64,000 bases of DNA, from NCBI RefSeq assembly GCF_028747645.1, contig NZ_CP118100.1, forward strand, positions 1,488,001 through 1,552,000, given 5' to 3'. The DNA is from Microbacterium esteraromaticum. GTDB taxonomy: Bacteria > Actinomycetota > Actinomycetes > Actinomycetales > Microbacteriaceae. The notes below the pieces were generated by a model that was not told the origin of the DNA, searched no databases, and saw only the letters and a list, made by a program, of their open reading frames with translations. The position numbers and the translations under genes were made by a program. This document shows, in pieces, positions 27,938 to 36,800 of the stretch (position 1 is its first letter; each line of letters opens with the position of its first letter).

Positions 27938-28413
27938 CCGTGAAACGGATCGTCGTGTTCGGGTCACTCGCCAAACGGCTCGCTGCCCACACTGATCGAT
28001 CGGGAGACTGCTGGCTCTGGACCGGAGCGCGTGGCTCGACCGGGTACGGCGTCATGCGGGTGAAGGGCAAGCTCACGGGGCCGCACCGCATCGCTTACGA
28101 GGATGCCCACGGGCCGATCCCCTCGGGGTTCGTCATCGACCACAAATGCCACACCCGCTTGTGCGTAAACCCCGACCACCTGCAGGCCGTCACGCCGGAT
28201 CAGAACGCGCAGAACGTGCCCGCTCGTAGCCGTTCCGGCATTCGCGGCGTCACCTTCCACGAGCCGAGTGGGATGTGGAGAGCACGAGTACGGAAAGCCG
28301 GCGTCGACATTCACCTCGGGCTCTTTACCGACATCAAGGACGCTGAGCGCGCCGTGGTCGCGAAGCGCAACGAGGTATTCACGAACAACCTTGCTGATCG
28401 GAGCGCATCATGA
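27934..28413 (+). CDS. HNH endonuclease with C-terminal AP2 DNA-binding domain
   Basis: 159 residues. HNH part: [42 protein letters not shown] (the HNH histidines and asparagine). C-terminal AP2-like part: [19 protein letters not shown] followed by [14 protein letters not shown]. This plan is that of free-standing homing endonucleases. A related gene lies at 49426-50004 in the opposite direction; both end in VF(S/T)NN..DRS. ATG 27934 overlaps the previous stop as ATGA, so it is built into the operon. Confidence 0.88.
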   Translation: MTVKRIVVFGSLAKRLAAHTDRSGDCWLWTGARGSTGYGVMRVKGKLTGPHRIAYEDAHGPIPSGFVIDHKCHTRLCVNPDHLQAVTPDQNAQNVPARSRSGIRGVTFHEPSGMWRARVRKAGVDIHLGLFTDIKDAERAVVAKRNEVFTNNLADRSAS

Positions 28414-29060
28414 CTGTCAAGCTGTCCGCCGCACTGCCTAAGGACTATGACGCGAACGGCATGGAGCGGCTGCATGCGCAGCTGGTCCAGCACCCGGAGC
28501 GCCGCCACCTGGTCGTGATGGTGATCGATACCGCGAAGAAGCAGATCGACTACACCGCCGGCGGAGAGGTCACTCCCGTGGCCGGTGTGCTGTTCATCGA
28601 ACCGATCCAGGACCCCGAGGACCGCGACGTCGTCTCCGAGATCATGTCCCGCATCCGCGCCGAGCGCACCGGTGACGGCACCCTCGAGTTCGACTTCGGC
28701 CTCGGCGACCCCCTCGGCGACACCCTGCGGAAGATGCGAGACGAGGGGTACACGTTCCAGACGACGTCGAGCGAGCCAGAGCCAGCCGCGGACGCCGGAG
28801 GCGACACGGGCACGCGTGACGACATCGAATTGCTGGTCCAGGCGGCCGAGCTCGTCGTGACGAGCCAGTTCGCCTCGACATCAATGCTGCAGCGCAAGCT
28901 CCGAATCGGGCTGGCCAAAGCGATGCACCTGATGGACCGCCTCGAAGGTCACGGCGTCGTCGGCGAAGCCGAGGGGACGAAGGCGCGCGACGTGCTCGTC
29001 ACCCAGCAGGAGCTCTTCGATGTGCTCGTGCGGATGCGCAACGCGGAGGCGGCATCGTGA
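28410..29060 (+). CDS. Phage protein with a lone FtsK gamma (winged-helix) domain
   Basis: 216 residues. The C-terminal 75 or so ([58 protein letters not shown]) match the FtsK/SpoIIIE gamma domain that reads polar DNA motifs. No RecA-type motor is present. The N-terminal part (1-130) is acidic and unrecognised. In the host, FtsK gamma guides chromosome translocation and activates XerCD; a lone copy in a phage could bind the same sites, which is inference. ATGA overlap with the upstream gene. Confidence 0.8.
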   Translation: MTVKLSAALPKDYDANGMERLHAQLVQHPERRHLVVMVIDTAKKQIDYTAGGEVTPVAGVLFIEPIQDPEDRDVVSEIMSRIRAERTGDGTLEFDFGLGDPLGDTLRKMRDEGYTFQTTSSEPEPAADAGGDTGTRDDIELLVQAAELVVTSQFASTSMLQRKLRIGLAKAMHLMDRLEGHGVVGEAEGTKARDVLVTQQELFDVLVRMRNAEAAS

Positions 29061-29413
29061 GCAAGCTCGACGTCATCGAGGCTCTCGTCGCCGAGGGCAT
29101 CCGGAAGAACCTCGACGCGAATCGGAAGTACCTCGCCCCGCGCGAGCGCACCACCGTCGCCGCCGACTCCGCCGCCGTCGCGATCGCCGTGCTGATCGAC
29201 ATGACCGGCGGGCACCACCACATCGTGCAGGCCGACGGCGAGACCTTCACCCTGCAGCACCCGCTCATCGAACGCCTCACCGGCGACCTCTTCGACTGCT
29301 CCATCCACGCGCGCATCGCCGCGGGGGAGCCGTTGGAGAAGGGCCGCTACCGCGTCTTGATGAACGACGACCCCACCGATTTCGACCTGATCCCGCTCAA
29401 GGAGTTCGCATGA
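29057..29413 (+). CDS. Phage early protein, possibly DUF6085-like
   Basis: 118 residues. The segment [20 protein letters not shown] and FDCSIHARI recalls small actinophage proteins grouped as DUF6085; this match is from memory and weak. No catalytic motif. ATGA-type overlaps on both sides place it in the tightly packed early operon. Confidence 0.65.
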   Translation: MSKLDVIEALVAEGIRKNLDANRKYLAPRERTTVAADSAAVAIAVLIDMTGGHHHIVQADGETFTLQHPLIERLTGDLFDCSIHARIAAGEPLEKGRYRVLMNDDPTDFDLIPLKEFA

Positions 29414-29553
29414 GAGGCCGCGCGTACGTGATGAAGTCCACCCTCCCGGTGCCCGAAGAGGACCAGGACGCCGCACGCCGACTGGTCGCTCGCCGCGCCA
29501 CCGACGACGCCGAGCGCACCGAGTTCGAGCAGATGCTGGGGCTGGCATCATGA
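29410..29553 (+). CDS. Small phage protein, function unknown
   Basis: 47 residues, mostly charged helix (EEDQDAARRLVARRATDDAE). ATG 29410 overlaps the upstream stop as ATGA and its own stop overlaps the exonuclease ATG. Confidence 0.6.
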   Translation: MRGRAYVMKSTLPVPEEDQDAARRLVARRATDDAERTEFEQMLGLAS

Positions 29554-30518
29554 CCCCGCAGATCACTGCCCGCATCGTGGTCCCCGAGGACGCCCCGCGC
29601 ACCGTGTGGATGCTCGAACGCGGCGAAGGCGTCACCGCTTCCCGCGCATGGGCGATCGCCCGCGGCGGCATCAAGACATGGCGCCGCGAGCTTGAGCAGA
29701 TGATGAACGGCTCGACGTTCCGCGGGACGAAGGCCACCAAGGCCGGTTCGGCCCGTGAGGCCGCGATGCTCGATGAGGCCGCCGACCAGCTGCACACCGT
29801 CACCCCGAACGCGGCACTGTGGGCGTCCGCCGCCAACGACCTGCACCGCGCGACGCCCGACGGCATCGGCCGCAACAGCGACGGCACGATCGTCGCCGTC
29901 GAGGTGAAGTCCCACGAGCACGGGTACGAGGACAAGGGCATTCCCGCCGATCACCTCGCGCAGCTGCAGTGGCAGATGCACGTGCTCGGCGCCGTCTCCG
30001 GCCTGTACGGGTACGAGATCCGCGACGAGGACGACATGCCCCCGGCCGACGGCGCGACCTGGATCGACGTGCCCCGCGACGACGAGATGATCGCCTACCT
30101 GATCTACCGCGCCGATCTGTTCCTCGCGTGGCGCGACGCCGGCTGCCCCGACGTCGACGAGCTCCCCTCGGATGTCCAGGCCGCGCTCGATGCGTGGGCA
30201 CCGCTCAAGTCGAAGCTCGACAGCGTCGCGGCCGACGAGAAGGAGGCCGCCGCGGCGCTCAAGAAGGCGATCCGGACGAGCATCCCGCACGCTGAGCGCT
30301 TCGGCGCCGTCGCGATGGGCGAGCACGGCGGGTACCAGCTCGGCGTCTCCGAGTCGACGGCGATCGACGAGGACGCATGGGAAGAGGACAACCCTGCGGT
30401 GTACGGGTCGGTACGGCGGATGCGTGAGCGCATCGCAGCGCGCGAGGACACGGCGAAGCGCATGTATCCGAAGATCACACGGCGCGAGTCGCTGCGATTC
30501 CAGGAGGTCGGGAAGTGA
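29550..30518 (+). CDS. YqaJ-type viral recombinase / lambda-like 5'-3' exonuclease
   Basis: 322 residues. The nuclease core shows the early GSAREAAMLDEAADQL helix, a D-x-x-G segment (ATPDGIGR), the E-x-K motif VAVEVKSHEHG and HLAQLQWQMHVLG with its conserved glutamine, as in YqaJ/RecE-family exonucleases. The C-terminal third is a coiled, alanine-rich arm. It is followed by a RecT-like gene, the usual partner, forming a phage two-gene recombination system that resects ends and anneals strands. Confidence 0.88.
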   Translation: MTPQITARIVVPEDAPRTVWMLERGEGVTASRAWAIARGGIKTWRRELEQMMNGSTFRGTKATKAGSAREAAMLDEAADQLHTVTPNAALWASAANDLHRATPDGIGRNSDGTIVAVEVKSHEHGYEDKGIPADHLAQLQWQMHVLGAVSGLYGYEIRDEDDMPPADGATWIDVPRDDEMIAYLIYRADLFLAWRDAGCPDVDELPSDVQAALDAWAPLKSKLDSVAADEKEAAAALKKAIRTSIPHAERFGAVAMGEHGGYQLGVSESTAIDEDAWEEDNPAVYGSVRRMRERIAAREDTAKRMYPKITRRESLRFQEVGK

Positions 30519-31285
30519 GCGAGCTGGTAGAGGTCAAGCAGATCGGCGAGGTCGAGCACATCGTGCACGCATCCGGTCAGTGGGATGGCACGGGCCCGGT
30601 CGAGTTCTCGAACGACGGCCAGGAGTGGACGACCGCATGGGCGCCGTCCGAAGAGCACCCGCACCCGGAGTACTCGCGCGTGAGCGTGTACCGCAAGGAC
30701 GTCCGCATCCCGACTGAGGTCACGATCCGATGGGACGAGCAGTATCCCGCGGCGTCCGAGGAATGGTCCGGCATGTGGGACCGCTCGCCGACGCGACACT
30801 TCGGCCGCACGGCGCGGATGGTCGGCTTCCGGCAGACGTTCCGCGACCTGCTCAGCAACATCGTCATCGAGGACGAGGGTGACGACCGGGCAACACCGAC
30901 CGCACAGCACGTCGAGAACGCGGAGGCCGCCGCGCCCGCCCCGCGGGACTGGGCTGCCGAGATCGCAGCAGCGGAGTCCGCCGAGATGCTCGATGCGATC
31001 GAGAAGGACGGCCGCGCCGTCCGAATCTTCACCGCTGACGGCCCCGGTACCGAACTGTGGCGGTCACTCCGCGCGCGCCGCCGCGAGATCGAGAAGAAGT
31101 GGGCGGACGTCGAGAGCGCTTGGGAAGAACCGGCGATCGCGGATGCAGCCGACGTCCCCGTCGTCGCGGCCGACGAGGTGACCGATTCGCCCGCGCCGAA
31201 GCCGGGCGCACCGCGCGACTACCTCCCGCCGATGAATCGGGCCGCGCGCCGCAAGGCCGCACGCAAGAAAGGCGGGAAGCGATGA
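30515..31285 (+). CDS. RecT-like single-strand annealing protein (tentative)
   Basis: 256 residues. The block RKDVRIPTEVTIRWDEQYP, then SGMWDRSPTRHFGRTARMVG with FRQTFRDLL, resembles the RecT core (WxxxPxxMLxxxAxxxAxRxAF). It directly follows the YqaJ exonuclease with an ATGA-type overlap, as such pairs do. The C-terminal half is acidic and ends in a strongly basic tail (RRKAARKKGGKR). It is shorter than typical RecT and the match is by eye only. Confidence 0.6.
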   Translation: MSELVEVKQIGEVEHIVHASGQWDGTGPVEFSNDGQEWTTAWAPSEEHPHPEYSRVSVYRKDVRIPTEVTIRWDEQYPAASEEWSGMWDRSPTRHFGRTARMVGFRQTFRDLLSNIVIEDEGDDRATPTAQHVENAEAAAPAPRDWAAEIAAAESAEMLDAIEKDGRAVRIFTADGPGTELWRSLRARRREIEKKWADVESAWEEPAIADAADVPVVAADEVTDSPAPKPGAPRDYLPPMNRAARRKAARKKGGKR

Positions 31286-31743
31286 ACGTCGACCCGATCA
31301 CCGGCGAGGTCGACGAGGTCGACGAGGATCCGGGCGTCGAGCTGGTCCCGCTCAACCTCGCGGCGCTGTCCGAAGACGAGCTGCTCGCCATGTTCCCGAC
31401 GCCCATCCAGTGCGCCGGGGCGCTGATCCGCGCGCGCGCCATGGTCGCCCGCGCACCGCGTGTGCTCAACGAGTACCGGACAGCGCTCGCGACCGCCGAC
31501 CGTGACCTGACGATCGCTGTCGCCAAGGGCGCCCGCGACCTGCTGTCGGAGTACCCGCGGATGCCGATGACGGAGCGCCGCGACCTCGCACGCGCCACCG
31601 ACGACCGGGTGCTGAAAGCGCAAGAGGCCCGCGACGATGCATGGTTGTTGCTGCAGTTCGCGAAGGACAAGAAGGATGCGCTCTTCGAGGACGTCGGCAT
31701 TCTCCGGTCGCTGAACGCCAACTTCAGAGGAGAGCACCGATGA
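31282..31743 (+). CDS. Phage early protein, helical, function unknown
   Basis: 153 residues. Acidic N-terminus (DPITGEVDEVDEDPG), then long amphipathic helices with repeated charged residues (RVLNEYRTALATADRD; KAQEARDDAWLLLQFAKDKK), likely a coiled coil. ATGA overlaps on both sides. Position between recombination and helicase genes suggests DNA metabolism, no more. Confidence 0.7.
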   Translation: MNVDPITGEVDEVDEDPGVELVPLNLAALSEDELLAMFPTPIQCAGALIRARAMVARAPRVLNEYRTALATADRDLTIAVAKGARDLLSEYPRMPMTERRDLARATDDRVLKAQEARDDAWLLLQFAKDKKDALFEDVGILRSLNANFRGEHR

Positions 31744-34376
31744 GCGCTCTACTGACTCTGAACACGGGCAACGACGGCACGCTCGCGTACGACGACTTCC
31801 TGCGTGAGAAGGTGGCGTTCGACCGCACTTTCGGGTTCGACGTGCGTGACGAGTGGCTGTCGCCGATCATGCGCCCCGGCCACGAGCACTTCAAGCCGCA
31901 CCAGGCGGACATCGTGAAGTGGGCGGTCAAGGGCGGTCGGCGTGCGATCTTCGCCCGCTACGGGCTGGGTAAGTCGGTCATGCAGTTGGAGATCCTGCGG
32001 CTGATCGTGCAGCACGGGCCCGCGCTCGGCGGCCCCCGTGACGCGTTCGGCGTCGAGACGCGCCGCGGCCTGATCGTCGCGCCTCTCGGTGTGCGCTTCG
32101 ACATCATCGCCGACGGCCGCGACCTGCTCGACACGGAGGTGCGGTTCGTCCGGTCGACCGCCGACGTCGACCCGGCATGGTCGGGCCTGTACGTCACGAA
32201 CTACGAGTCGGTGCGCGACGGGAAGCTCGACCTGTCGAAGTTCATCGCAGCATCGCTCGACGAGGCAGCCGTGCTGCGCTCGTTCGGTTCGGAGACGTAC
32301 CAGCGGTTCCTGCCGCTGTTCGACGCGGTGCCGTACCGGTTCGTCGCGACCGCCACGCCGGCACCGAACCGGCACAAGGAGCTCATCCACTACGCCGGGT
32401 TCCTCGGGATCATGGACACCGGTCAGGCCCTGACCCGGTTCTTCAAGCGGGATTCCTCGAAGGCGGGGAACCTCAAGATCCACCCGCACAAGCGCCGCGA
32501 GTTCATGCTGTGGCTGAATACGTGGGCGTGCTTCATCCAACGGCCCTCTGATCTCGGCTACTCCGATGACGGGTACGACCTCCCACCGCTGGACGTGGTG
32601 TGGGAAGAGGTCGAGGTCGAGTTGCTGTCCGACCAGGTCGAGAAGGACGGGCAGGGCATCCTCGTCCGCGCCGGCGCGAAGTCGGCCGTGGAGTCCGCGC
32701 GCGAGAAGCGCCACACGCTCGCCGCGCGCGTGGCGAAGGCAATGCGGATCATTGCTGCGCACTGGGCTGACCCCGACGAGCGCGGGCAGGTCATCCTTTG
32801 GTGTGACCTGAACGACGAGCAGGACGCACTCGAGGCTGGCCTGCGCGACCTCGGCCTGTCGTTCTCATCGATCCGTGGTGCGCAGTCCGATGAAGAGGTC
32901 GAAGAGCAGCTGCGCGCGTGGCTGGCCGGTGAGACGTACGCGCTGATCGGGAAGCCGATGATGCTCGGCCGTGGCCTGAACCTGCAGCAGTGCTCGACGG
33001 CCGTGTTCGTCGGCGTCACGCACAAGTACGAGCAGACCGTCCAGGCGATCCACCGCATCCACCGGTTCGGCCAGACCAACGCCTGCACCGTGCACCTGCT
33101 GTACGGCGAGTCCGAGACCGACGTCCGCGACAACCTGCTGACGAAGTGGCAGGAAGATGATGCGCTCACCGACACGATGAGCGACATCCTCCGCGAGTTC
33201 GGTCTGAATGCGACGGCTGTGTCGGCCGAGCTTGCCCGCGCGATGGGCATCGACCGGGAGACATGGCAGGGGCAGGACTGGCAGATCGTCCTCAACGATT
33301 CGGTGATCGAGTGGCGCGATCACGTCGCCGCCGAGTCGATGGGCCTGATCGTCACGTCGATCCCGTTCGGCGGGAAGTACGAGTACTCGGCGAACTACGC
33401 CGACTTCGGCCACGTCGACGACAACGCCCAGTTCTGGTGGCAGATGGACTACCTGACCCCGTCGCTGTACCGGGCGCTGATGCCGGGCCGGATCCTCGCG
33501 ATCCACGTCAAGGACTTCCCCCTGTACGGGTCGGTCACCGGGAAGGGCGTCTACACGTTCGACACGATGCACGCCGAAGCGATCGCGCACTACACCGGCC
33601 ACGGTTTCGACTACTTCGGGATGATCACCGTCACCACCGACGTCGTCCGCGAGAACAACCAGACCTACCGGCTGTCGTACTCGGAGATGGCGAAGGACCA
33701 CTCGAAGATGGGCGTCGGCTCCCCGGAGTACGTGTTGCTGTTCCACAAGCCGCAGAGCAACCGCACCCGCGGGTACGCCGACCTGCCCGTGACGAAGGAC
33801 AAGGCCGACTACTCCGTGGGTCGGTGGCAGATCGACGCCGCCGCGGAGTGGCGCACCGGCGGCGACCGGCTGCTGAGCGTTGACGAGCTCGCGCAGCTGG
33901 AGGTGGGTGTGCGGGCGAAGCTGTTCACCGCGCAGTCCGAGCGCACCGTGTACGACTATGACGCGCACGTCGCGCTCGCTGACAGCCTCGCCGCGCGCAA
34001 CGCGCTACCGGGCACGTTCGCGTCGCTGGTGCCCGGCTCTTGGCGCGCCGACGTGTGGACGGACGTGCTGCGCATCGACACGCTCAACAGCGAGCAGCGC
34101 AAGCGTGAGGTCGAAGCGCACATCTGCCCGTTCCCGCTCGAAATTCCCCGCCGCATCATCACGATGTTCTCCAACCCTGGAGAACTCGTCGGCGACCCGT
34201 TCAGCGGCCTCGGCTCCACCGTCCTCGAAGCAGTCCGCCAGGGCCGCCGCGGATTCGGATCCGAACTCAACCCGGTGAGCACGGCCGACTCGGTCGTCTA
34301 CCTCACCCGCCACGACAACGAGGCGAACGCACCCACGCTGTTCGACCTCCTCGACATCGAAGGGAGCGCGGCGTGA
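31740..34376 (+). CDS. SNF2-type helicase fused to a DNA N4/N6 methyltransferase
   Basis: 878 residues. Helicase half: RYGLGKS (73-79), DEAA (174-177), TATPAPN (204-210) and the SNF2 motif VI QAIHRIHRFGQ (435-445). Methyltransferase half (about 530-878): IPFG at 541-544 in the motif IV place (usually SPPY or DPPY), then DPFSGLGST at 819-827 as motif I; motif IV before I is the beta-class order. The fusion could track along DNA while methylating it, for example against host restriction; this is inferred. IPFG instead of (S/D)PP(Y/F) leaves activity open. Confidence 0.85.
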   Translation: MSALLTLNTGNDGTLAYDDFLREKVAFDRTFGFDVRDEWLSPIMRPGHEHFKPHQADIVKWAVKGGRRAIFARYGLGKSVMQLEILRLIVQHGPALGGPRDAFGVETRRGLIVAPLGVRFDIIADGRDLLDTEVRFVRSTADVDPAWSGLYVTNYESVRDGKLDLSKFIAASLDEAAVLRSFGSETYQRFLPLFDAVPYRFVATATPAPNRHKELIHYAGFLGIMDTGQALTRFFKRDSSKAGNLKIHPHKRREFMLWLNTWACFIQRPSDLGYSDDGYDLPPLDVVWEEVEVELLSDQVEKDGQGILVRAGAKSAVESAREKRHTLAARVAKAMRIIAAHWADPDERGQVILWCDLNDEQDALEAGLRDLGLSFSSIRGAQSDEEVEEQLRAWLAGETYALIGKPMMLGRGLNLQQCSTAVFVGVTHKYEQTVQAIHRIHRFGQTNACTVHLLYGESETDVRDNLLTKWQEDDALTDTMSDILREFGLNATAVSAELARAMGIDRETWQGQDWQIVLNDSVIEWRDHVAAESMGLIVTSIPFGGKYEYSANYADFGHVDDNAQFWWQMDYLTPSLYRALMPGRILAIHVKDFPLYGSVTGKGVYTFDTMHAEAIAHYTGHGFDYFGMITVTTDVVRENNQTYRLSYSEMAKDHSKMGVGSPEYVLLFHKPQSNRTRGYADLPVTKDKADYSVGRWQIDAAAEWRTGGDRLLSVDELAQLEVGVRAKLFTAQSERTVYDYDAHVALADSLAARNALPGTFASLVPGSWRADVWTDVLRIDTLNSEQRKREVEAHICPFPLEIPRRIITMFSNPGELVGDPFSGLGSTVLEAVRQGRRGFGSELNPVSTADSVVYLTRHDNEANAPTLFDLLDIEGSAA

Positions 34377-34499
34377 ACGGCGTCGGCTATCAGCATCCCG
34401 AGGTCGCATGGAACGGCCTCACCGTCACGGACCTCTTCTGCGGTGCTGGCGGATCGAGCAGCGGCCTCATCGAAGCCGGGGTGAACCCCCCGGGGAATG
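34373..34499 (+). pseudogene. N-terminal remnant of a C5 cytosine methyltransferase
   Basis: From GTG 34373 (GTGA overlap with the previous stop) the frame encodes LTVTDLFCGAGGSSSGLIEAG, a clear C5-methyltransferase motif I, then loses similarity at about 34485. The frame stays open to 34960 but only as out-of-frame sequence of the endonuclease VII gene. A second, complete methyltransferase with its own motif I starts at 34957. The remnant is best explained by replacement of the rest of this gene. Confidence 0.75.
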
Positions 34500-34524
34500 T
34501 CGGTGCTTCGCGAGAGGATGAGTC

Positions 34525-34929
34525 ATGGCAGAAGAACGACGATTGCGGCGGACGCACTGCGGCACGTGCGGGGTCAAGCTCACAGACGAGACTGGTGCCC
34601 GTAAGAGCGGCCGTGAACGCGGCTGGCACACAGAGTGCAAGTCGTGCCGGGCTGTCACTCGCCGTGCGAAGCACGACGAGGCCGAAGATATCCGCCGGAC
34701 GATGGTCACTCGCCAGTTCTGCGACATCTGCAAGCAGCCGGAGCGCGCGATGCGCAACGGCGTCGTCAAGTTGCTCGCTCTCGACCACGACCACGCGACC
34801 GGCGCATGGCGCGGTGTGCTCTGCCAGAGGTGCAACCAGGCGATCGGAATGTTCCGCGACAACCCGCAGCTGCTCAGGCTCGCGGCCGACTACGTCGAGA
34901 ATCCGCCGGGGCTTCTCATCCTCGAGTAG
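34525..34929 (+). CDS. Recombination endonuclease VII-like HNH nuclease
   Basis: 134 residues. Zinc cysteines CGTCG and CKSC, CDICKQPE, then the endonuclease VII core LALDHDHATGAWRGVLCQRC followed by NQAIGMFRDNPQLLRLAADY. Proteins of this type often act as free-standing homing nucleases in phages. It lies directly after a truncated methyltransferase start, which is evidence for invasion. SD-like GAGAGGATG precedes ATG 34525; its stop is two bases before a strong hairpin. Confidence 0.88.
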   Translation: MAEERRLRRTHCGTCGVKLTDETGARKSGRERGWHTECKSCRAVTRRAKHDEAEDIRRTMVTRQFCDICKQPERAMRNGVVKLLALDHDHATGAWRGVLCQRCNQAIGMFRDNPQLLRLAADYVENPPGLLILE

Positions 34930-34930
34930 A

Positions 34931-34960
34931 TCATCGCGCACCCTCGGGGGTGCGCGATGA
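34931..34960 (+). promoter_or_regulatory. Hairpin covering the ribosome site and start codon of the C5 methyltransferase
   Basis: Perfect 12-bp arms TCATCGCGCACC (34931-34942) and GGTGCGCGATGA (34949-34960), loop CTCGGG. The right arm contains the methyltransferase ATG (34957-34959) and, with the loop, the G-rich ribosome site. A ribosome finishing endonuclease VII (stop at 34927-34929) would reach into it. Confidence 0.7.
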
Positions 34961-36375
34961 GGTCGGGCGAGCTGTTCGCTGGGGCTGGTGGCCTCGGCAT
35001 GGCCGTCGATGAAGTGTTCGGGACGTCGCCGGCATGGTTCTGTGAGTTCGACGCCGCCCCGTCCAAGGTGCTGGCGCATCATCACCCGGATGTCCCGAAC
35101 TTCGGGGACGTCACGAAGGTCGACTTCCGCACCGTCGAACACACGCAGGTTCGTAAGGGTGGCTTCCCGTGCCAGGACGTGTCCCTCGCGGGACGCCGGC
35201 GAGGCATGTCCGGCGGTACACGATCCGGCCTGTGGTCGGAGTTCGCCAGATCAATCGAGGAAGACCGCCCCGACTGGGTGGTCATCGAGAACGTGAGGGG
35301 GCTGCTCAGTGCAGACGCAAGCAACGGCGACATGGAACCCTGCCCGCTCTGTGTGGGAGACAACCCAGGGCATGTTCTGCGGGCACTTGGAGCTGTACTC
35401 GGAGACTTGGCCGACCTCGGGTTCGATGCGGAATGGACAGGCATTCGAGCGTCCGACATCGGCGCACCGCATGGACGGTTCCGGATCTTCATCCTCGCCT
35501 GGCCGAGAGAGCGCACTACTCAGGACGCCGGTAGCGGACGAGGACGGCGGGGGGCCGTTGCATCCGGACGTAGCGAGGGAGCGCGGGCAGACGCTCCGGT
35601 TGACGGGGCAGATCCTCGCCATGACCGGGCACCTGAAGCCGCCGGCCTGAGATTGCTCTCGACGCCTGACACGGTGCCCGAAGCACCGAACACCGGGTCG
35701 AACTCGCACAAGGCGGGGAACATCGTCGGGCTCGGCAACCAGGTGATGTCGCTGTTGCCGACGCCGACTGTGGGTAACGCGACGGGTGGCAATGCCCAGC
35801 GTGGCGGTGCGAGAGGTGACGAGCGCCTGTTGCCCGGTCTGGCCGTAGATGCAGCAGAAGGCAGACTCCTTCCGACGCCAACAGCCTCGGAGGGCGAGAA
35901 GGGCGGGCCGAATCAGGCATACGGATCGGGTGGTGCGACGCTCTCAGGCACTGTCCCGCATCTGTTCCCTACGCCGCGCGCATCGCGTGGCGGCTCCGCA
36001 ACGGAAACGATGTACGGCCTCGGCGCGGAGCGCGTGGACGACGAGCGCGCTCAAGGGCAGGTCGTCGGTGACGTCACCGATTGGGGGCCGTACGCCGCAG
36101 CGATCCGACGCTGGGAAGCCATCATCGGGCGCCCCGCACCTGCACCGGTCAGGTTCGACGGGAAGGGCGGGAAGCCCCGCCTGAACCCCGAACTCACCGA
36201 GTGGATGATGGGCTGGCCTGCCGGTCACGTCACCAACCCGGACATCGGTCTGACCCGCGCTGAGCAGTTGAAGGCGTGCGGGAATGGTGTCGTGCCTCAG
36301 CAGGCAGCTGCCGCGTTGCGGGAGATGCTTGGCCGGCCCGGGGTGCCACCGATCGAACACGAGGTGGCGGCATGA
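34957..36375 (+). CDS. C5 cytosine DNA methyltransferase (complete)
   Basis: 472 residues. Motif I ELFAGAGGLGMA, catalytic C72 in GGFPCQDVS (motif IV), ENV at 111-113 (motif VI), the arginine motif HGRFRIFILAW (VIII) and GNGVVPQQAAAAL (X) are all present. The variable region between VIII and IX has phage-typical repeats LLPTPT / LFPTPRASRGG. No restriction enzyme is seen nearby apart from HNH proteins, so self-protection against host restriction is likely. The start lies in a hairpin. Its stop overlaps the next HNH gene (ATGA). Confidence 0.93.
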   Translation: MRSGELFAGAGGLGMAVDEVFGTSPAWFCEFDAAPSKVLAHHHPDVPNFGDVTKVDFRTVEHTQVRKGGFPCQDVSLAGRRRGMSGGTRSGLWSEFARSIEEDRPDWVVIENVRGLLSADASNGDMEPCPLCVGDNPGHVLRALGAVLGDLADLGFDAEWTGIRASDIGAPHGRFRIFILAWPRERTTQDAGSGRGRRGAVASGRSEGARADAPVDGADPRHDRAPEAAGLRLLSTPDTVPEAPNTGSNSHKAGNIVGLGNQVMSLLPTPTVGNATGGNAQRGGARGDERLLPGLAVDAAEGRLLPTPTASEGEKGGPNQAYGSGGATLSGTVPHLFPTPRASRGGSATETMYGLGAERVDDERAQGQVVGDVTDWGPYAAAIRRWEAIIGRPAPAPVRFDGKGGKPRLNPELTEWMMGWPAGHVTNPDIGLTRAEQLKACGNGVVPQQAAAALREMLGRPGVPPIEHEVAA

Positions 36376-36800
36376 GCGCTCCGACGAAGCAAACACGTCA
36401 GGACGTGTACGTGCGCGACGGGTACCGCTGTGTGATGTGCTGTGCGACGGATCCGCTGACGTTCCAGCATCGCCGCGCGGTCGGGATGGGTGGGTCGAAG
36501 ATCCTCCCGCCGCCGGTGGACGGGCTCACCTTGTGCGCGTCCTGCAACCAGCGGTGTGAGGCAGACCTGCAGGATGCGGCGCTCGCTCATGGGTGGAAGG
36601 TGCGCCGGTGGGTGCGCTCACCCGAACGGGTGCCGGTGTTCTTCCCTGCCGAGCTGGCCTGGTACCGCCTCGAGGGGACTCGCCGTGTGCGGATCTCGGC
36701 GGCCGTGGCGATGGAGATGGGGTGCGCCGTGTATGGCGACGAGTGGATGAGGTGGCGTGCGCACGCATTGTTCGGCGCCGACGGAAGGGGAACACGATGA
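36372..36800 (+). CDS. HNH endonuclease domain protein
   Basis: 142 residues. HNH features: YVRDGYRCVMCCATDPLTFQ, HRRAVGMGG and GLTLCASCNQRC. The C-terminal half (VPVFFPAELAWYRLEG) is unrecognised. ATGA overlaps on both sides. It could be a homing nuclease or a partner of the methyltransferase; no evidence decides. Confidence 0.82.
   Translation: MSAPTKQTRQDVYVRDGYRCVMCCATDPLTFQHRRAVGMGGSKILPPPVDGLTLCASCNQRCEADLQDAALAHGWKVRRWVRSPERVPVFFPAELAWYRLEGTRRVRISAAVAMEMGCAVYGDEWMRWRAHALFGADGRGTR

Noticed and set aside
34373..36800. A restriction-modification system formed by the methyltransferases and HNH proteins
   Set aside because: No typical type II endonuclease is present; HNH and endonuclease VII genes look like homing nucleases, and orphan methyltransferases are usual in phages.
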